Shown: in pieces, positions 61,324 through 64,000 of the stretch
Layout of the letters: the number at the start of each line of letters is the position of its first letter
Numbering within the stretch: position 1 is the first letter of the stretch
Source of the DNA: JTS-RE37 sp041744575
GTDB lineage: Bacteria > Bacteroidota > Bacteroidia > Flavobacteriales > Flavobacteriaceae
Direction of reading: 5' to 3'
Length of the DNA: 64,000 nt
Assembly (NCBI GenBank): GCA_041744575.1
Contig: JBGTKP010000054.1
Span: forward strand, 62,001-126,000
Position numbers and translations under genes: made by a program
The notes under the pieces: model-generated
The model's input: the letters and a program-made list of their open reading frames with translations, nothing else
Told to the model about the DNA's origin: nothing
Database searches by the model: none

Positions 61324-62182
61324 AAAGGGTGTCACCCTGCTAAAAATTCTTGCAAGCACCCTCCTGATTTATTTTATATATACCAGAATAGATCTGCGCG
61401 AGGTTGCCGAAGTATTAAAAAATACGGATCCGGCCTATATCCTCGTATCACTGCTCTTCTTTCTCCTGTCAAAAATTCTATCCGCCATCCGTCTGAATCT
61501 TTTTTTTTATCAACTGGAAATCGGGCTCACCTGGCAAAGCAATTTCAAACTTTATCTCCTTGGTATGTTTTACAACCTATTTCTTCCAGGGGGCATAGGT
61601 GGGGACGCCTATAAAGGATATCTGATTCGAAAAAACTTTGATGTCGCAACACGAAAAGTCATTTCAGTATTACTATTAGACAGGCTGAGCGGACTTCTGC
61701 TACTCTTTATGTATGCCTGTATCCTCGCCTGCTTTATGGAGGATGGGCCTTTGCAACAATTCAGATATCTTTATATTATTATGCTGTTTCTGAGCTTTAT
61801 ATTGTTCCGGCTCATCATTCACAGATTTTTTAATTATCTGCTTCCGGCATTCTGGAGTACTTTTGGATGCTCAGCCCTTGTTCAGTTCCTGCAGTTATTA
61901 AGTGCATTTTTCATTTTACAAGCCCTGGACCTAACTACTCAAAGCATCCCCTATCTTTTTATTTTTCTGATTTCGTCTATTGTCGCTGTTCTCCCTTTGA
62001 CTCTTGGGGGTCTAGGAAGCCGGGAGGTGGTATTTTATTATGGTGCCAGTTGGCTGGGCCTGAACGCCACTTCTTCTGTAACCGTAAGTATGGTTTTCTT
62101 TTTGATCACCGCCCTCGTTTCCCTGGCCGGCATCCTATATCACATCAAAAGGCCAAAACTAGTGCTGGCTGCAGATCAATAG
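61307..62182 (+). CDS. lysylphosphatidylglycerol synthase-type/UPF0104 membrane protein
   Basis: A 291-residue membrane protein of the LPG-synthase TM-region family, with about eight helices. Family blocks: LFLPGGIGGDAYKGYLIRK in a conserved loop and LPLTLGGLGSREVVFYYG near the end. GTG 61307 starts inside the GT2 gene (17-nt overlap). The family includes flippase-type membrane parts; with the GT2 enzyme it may flip the polyprenyl-phosphate sugar across the membrane, an inference from context only. Tail-to-tail with the GT39 gene (7-nt overlap). Confidence 0.85.
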   Translation: MAGLRKKGVTLLKILASTLLIYFIYTRIDLREVAEVLKNTDPAYILVSLLFFLLSKILSAIRLNLFFYQLEIGLTWQSNFKLYLLGMFYNLFLPGGIGGDAYKGYLIRKNFDVATRKVISVLLLDRLSGLLLLFMYACILACFMEDGPLQQFRYLYIIMLFLSFILFRLIIHRFFNYLLPAFWSTFGCSALVQFLQLLSAFFILQALDLTTQSIPYLFIFLISSIVAVLPLTLGGLGSREVVFYYGASWLGLNATSSVTVSMVFFLITALVSLAGILYHIKRPKLVLAADQ

Positions 62183-63834
62183 AGATGAATGAGATGCATT
62201 TTTTCAAGGACTTTCTTTCGAGTGGAAGGGTCCATAAATCTTGCCTGGAGCCGGGTAATCCGAAACTGGTCAACTGTGAACTGCTTATTCCAGTCAAGAC
62301 CGTAGGCTTTTAATGAGGTCAGTTCCGCATCATTGATATAAACCCAAATATCCCGTTGATCCTCGATCTGGCTGAGTGAAGAGAGGATCACCGGCTTCTT
62401 GTTATAAAAATCGAGCGACCAGCTGTGATCAGATGATATTTTATATATTTTGTCAACCGGGATACCCTCTCTGGCAACTATTTCTGACATTGATGAACCG
62501 GCCTGATACTTCAACAAGGAAGGATAAAAATGCAGGTTGAGTACCGCATTTAACAATACCGAGCTACAAACGGCCACTGTAAGGATCCTAACGTAAGCGG
62601 TCCCCCGTTTGAGGCTGAAATAAAGTATCGTTATAAAAAGCAGGACCTTCCAAATATAATTCAATGGATTTTCAGAATTAAATACAACGAAGCAAATGAG
62701 CGCTGAAACGATAGCGTAAAGAAACAGGATCCCGAATTGAACCACCAAAATCCTTTTCAGAACCTTAGATCTTCCAAACCGGTTCAGGTTATAGAGGTAG
62801 GAAGCAGTAAGTAATGCGAATAAAGGGATGATTATATTCAGATAATGCGGTAACTTGAACTGTGCAAAACTAATGATGGCAAAGATAAGTGTAACTCCTC
62901 CCAGCGTTAAAAATTCATACTTTGAATTGAATGTAAAATGTAGTTTTACAAAAGTCCGCACTTTGGTCCAATAAGAAAGAATTCCAACTATTGTCCAGGG
63001 CAGGAGGACCCAAAGGAAGGTATGAAAGAAAAAGAAATAATCACTGCTGTTCTTCCCGATCCCTTCCCCGCTAAGACGCTCAAAACTTTGTTCCCAGAAG
63101 ATAAATAACAGCCCGCTCCTGTGGTTACGGCCCCGGATGATCACTTCGGGGTGCAGATCGAATTGTACATAGTATGCATATAGCACGGGCGAAATGGTAA
63201 GAAGGAAAATGAGAGCGGCAAGCAACCAATGTACCCGCAGCAGAACTCGCCACTTTCGGGTATAAGTTAAATGGCACAACAGGGGCAGCCCAATAACAAG
63301 AAGGGCAATCTGTCCTTTGGTTGCAAAAGCCATCCCCGCGGCAAAAGCACCAATCAGCAGGTGCCTTGTGGAATTTTTCTCTATAAACACAGCAATCTGC
63401 CAGATAGCCAGAATGGTAAAGCCGGTAAGAACGGCATCCGTGCGGACATCAATAGCAGCAAGGACGATGGTCTGAGCTGAAAGGAAGATCAGCGAAGCCA
63501 ATTTTCCGACTTGTTTGTTGTATAATAAGGTACCCAGGCCATAACAACTATAGGCTCCAAGGAAAATTGAAAGGATACCCGGAATTCTGTAAGCCCAGTC
63601 TTGGATCCCGAATATCTGATACGAAAGTGCAGCAAGCCAAAAATGCATATGTGGTTTATCAAGGTATGGTTCCGGGCCTTTAAATAAATGCAGGAAATCG
63701 TTCTCCTGTACCATTCTCATCGCCATAACGGCAAACTGAGCAGAGTCATTTTCCATAAGAGGAACAAAGATGCCCGTGGCATATACGATACAGAGGAGGA
63801 GTAATAAGAACCAATACCGGATACTTGGGATCAT
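62176..63834 (-). CDS. ArnT-like glycosyltransferase, GT39/PMT family
   Basis: A 552-residue membrane transferase that uses a polyprenyl-phosphate sugar as donor, like ArnT or protein O-mannosyltransferases. The N-terminus after the first helix has MENDSAQFAVMAMRMVQEND with the catalytic Asp region typical of GT39 (.D...), then YLDKPHMHFWLAAL, and helices follow to about residue 420; the C-terminal ~120 residues are a periplasmic domain. ATG 63834 (MIPSIRYWFLLLLL) is chosen because the frame open to 63975 is the end of the neighbouring PAP2 gene read in another frame. Acceptor unknown; lipid A or another lipid is likely. Confidence 0.88.
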   Translation of the reverse strand: MIPSIRYWFLLLLLCIVYATGIFVPLMENDSAQFAVMAMRMVQENDFLHLFKGPEPYLDKPHMHFWLAALSYQIFGIQDWAYRIPGILSIFLGAYSCYGLGTLLYNKQVGKLASLIFLSAQTIVLAAIDVRTDAVLTGFTILAIWQIAVFIEKNSTRHLLIGAFAAGMAFATKGQIALLVIGLPLLCHLTYTRKWRVLLRVHWLLAALIFLLTISPVLYAYYVQFDLHPEVIIRGRNHRSGLLFIFWEQSFERLSGEGIGKNSSDYFFFFHTFLWVLLPWTIVGILSYWTKVRTFVKLHFTFNSKYEFLTLGGVTLIFAIISFAQFKLPHYLNIIIPLFALLTASYLYNLNRFGRSKVLKRILVVQFGILFLYAIVSALICFVVFNSENPLNYIWKVLLFITILYFSLKRGTAYVRILTVAVCSSVLLNAVLNLHFYPSLLKYQAGSSMSEIVAREGIPVDKIYKISSDHSWSLDFYNKKPVILSSLSQIEDQRDIWVYINDAELTSLKAYGLDWNKQFTVDQFRITRLQARFMDPSTRKKVLEKMHLIHLY

Positions 63835-64000
63835 ATGTGGTATTTGTGAATAAATAATTGGTACAATCTGGAGAATAACCAGCCAAATACAAGTCCGGTA
63901 ATAATACCAGCTATTACATCCCCGGGAAAGTGAACCCCCAAAAATATCCTGCTGCAGGCTACCAGGAAGGCCCAAAGGAGAAGCAGCACTCCCGGCAAGG
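63831..64000 (-). CDS. PAP2-family phosphatase, C-terminal part (runs off the window)
   Basis: The last 55 residues of a PAP2-type lipid phosphatase. The minus-strand frame from 63998 reads LPGVLLLLWAFLVACSRIF, then LGVHFPGDVIAGIITG, with the family SRxxxGxHFPxDV motif (third PAP2 block) and a final transmembrane helix. It stops with TGA (63831-63833), overlapping the ATG of the ArnT-like gene in the pattern ATGA. A lipid phosphatase next to a polyprenyl-P sugar transferase fits undecaprenyl-pyrophosphate recycling or lipid A dephosphorylation. The beginning lies outside the window. Confidence 0.8.
   Translation of the reverse strand, partial: LPGVLLLLWAFLVACSRIFLGVHFPGDVIAGIITGLVFGWLFSRLYQLFIHKYHI

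Noticed and set aside
63835..63975. 47-residue N-terminal extension of the ArnT-like gene
   Set aside because: The same bases encode the end of a PAP2 phosphatase in another frame with a clear family motif, so the GT39 protein begins at 63834.
1..64000. CRISPR arrays, insertion sequences, integrases, phage genes, toxin-antitoxin pairs and restriction systems
   Set aside because: None could be recognised by reading both strands. The window is chromosomal core with scattered accessory genes.

Overview
The window is an ordinary chromosomal segment of a member of the Bacteroidota, most likely a marine flavobacterium (Flavobacteriaceae). Supporting points are a large SecA of about 1120 residues without the C-terminal zinc motif, an OstA-like protein, DUF349, DUF2795, DUF4105 and CCC-motif proteins, a stand-alone Smr protein, many secreted proteins and lipoproteins, and several promoters of the Bacteroidota type (TTG, 19-21 nt, TAnnTTTG). 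No rRNA, tRNA, CRISPR array, insertion sequence, integrase or phage gene was seen.

Layout. 1-9.8 kb: plus-strand housekeeping run (OstA-like envelope protein, class III aminotransferase, TPR protein, tandem DUF368 lipid-carrier transporters, shikimate dehydrogenase, DUF349 protein). 9.9-13.9 kb: minus strand, DEAD-box helicase, RNase Y, a 6S-like RNA, ZapA and a ZapB-like coiled coil. 14-20.5 kb: M23 peptidase, a decayed gene fragment, cysteine desulfurase, a lipoprotein, Smr protein and the DUF2752/CCC-motif membrane-protein cluster. 20.7-26.8 kb: RecQ, KdsD, TatC, LptB and phosphatidylserine synthase. 26.9-35.4 kb: DUF4105 protein, ABC-F ATPase, a methyltransferase-like protein lacking its SAM site, cobalamin adenosyltransferase, DUF2795 and SecA.

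35.6-55.7 kb is more accessory: two Gfo/Idh/MocA oxidoreductases, a histidine kinase, an M14 peptidase, an amidohydrolase, a YbbA-YbbP-type ABC exporter divergent from a TesA-like esterase, a membrane LytTR regulator, an intradiol-dioxygenase/thioredoxin-like fusion, a second M23 peptidase, a malectin lipoprotein, MsrA and a two-domain DUF1080 protein. Three short secreted proteins in this stretch (ending at 42625, 47291 and 49943, all minus strand) share a C-terminal signature and form an uncharacterised paralogous family.

55.8-64 kb: an ECF sigma / single-TM putative anti-sigma / DUF4097 operon with overlapping genes, DUF2911, MeaB, and a polyprenyl-phosphate sugar module (GT2 transferase, LPG-synthase-type membrane protein, ArnT-like GT39 and the end of a PAP2 phosphatase).

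The genes group by theme: envelope build-up (OstA-like, LptB, KdsD, DUF368, ArnT-like, PAP2, M23), protein export (SecA, TatC), cell division and RNA control (ZapA, 6S, RNase Y) and B12-dependent methylmalonyl-CoA metabolism (adenosyltransferase and MeaB, without the mutase). Nothing here is clearly a new defence or mobile system. The best leads are the short secreted family, the dioxygenase-thioredoxin fusion, the sigma/DUF4097 operon with its long charged insert, and the 6S-like RNA locus.
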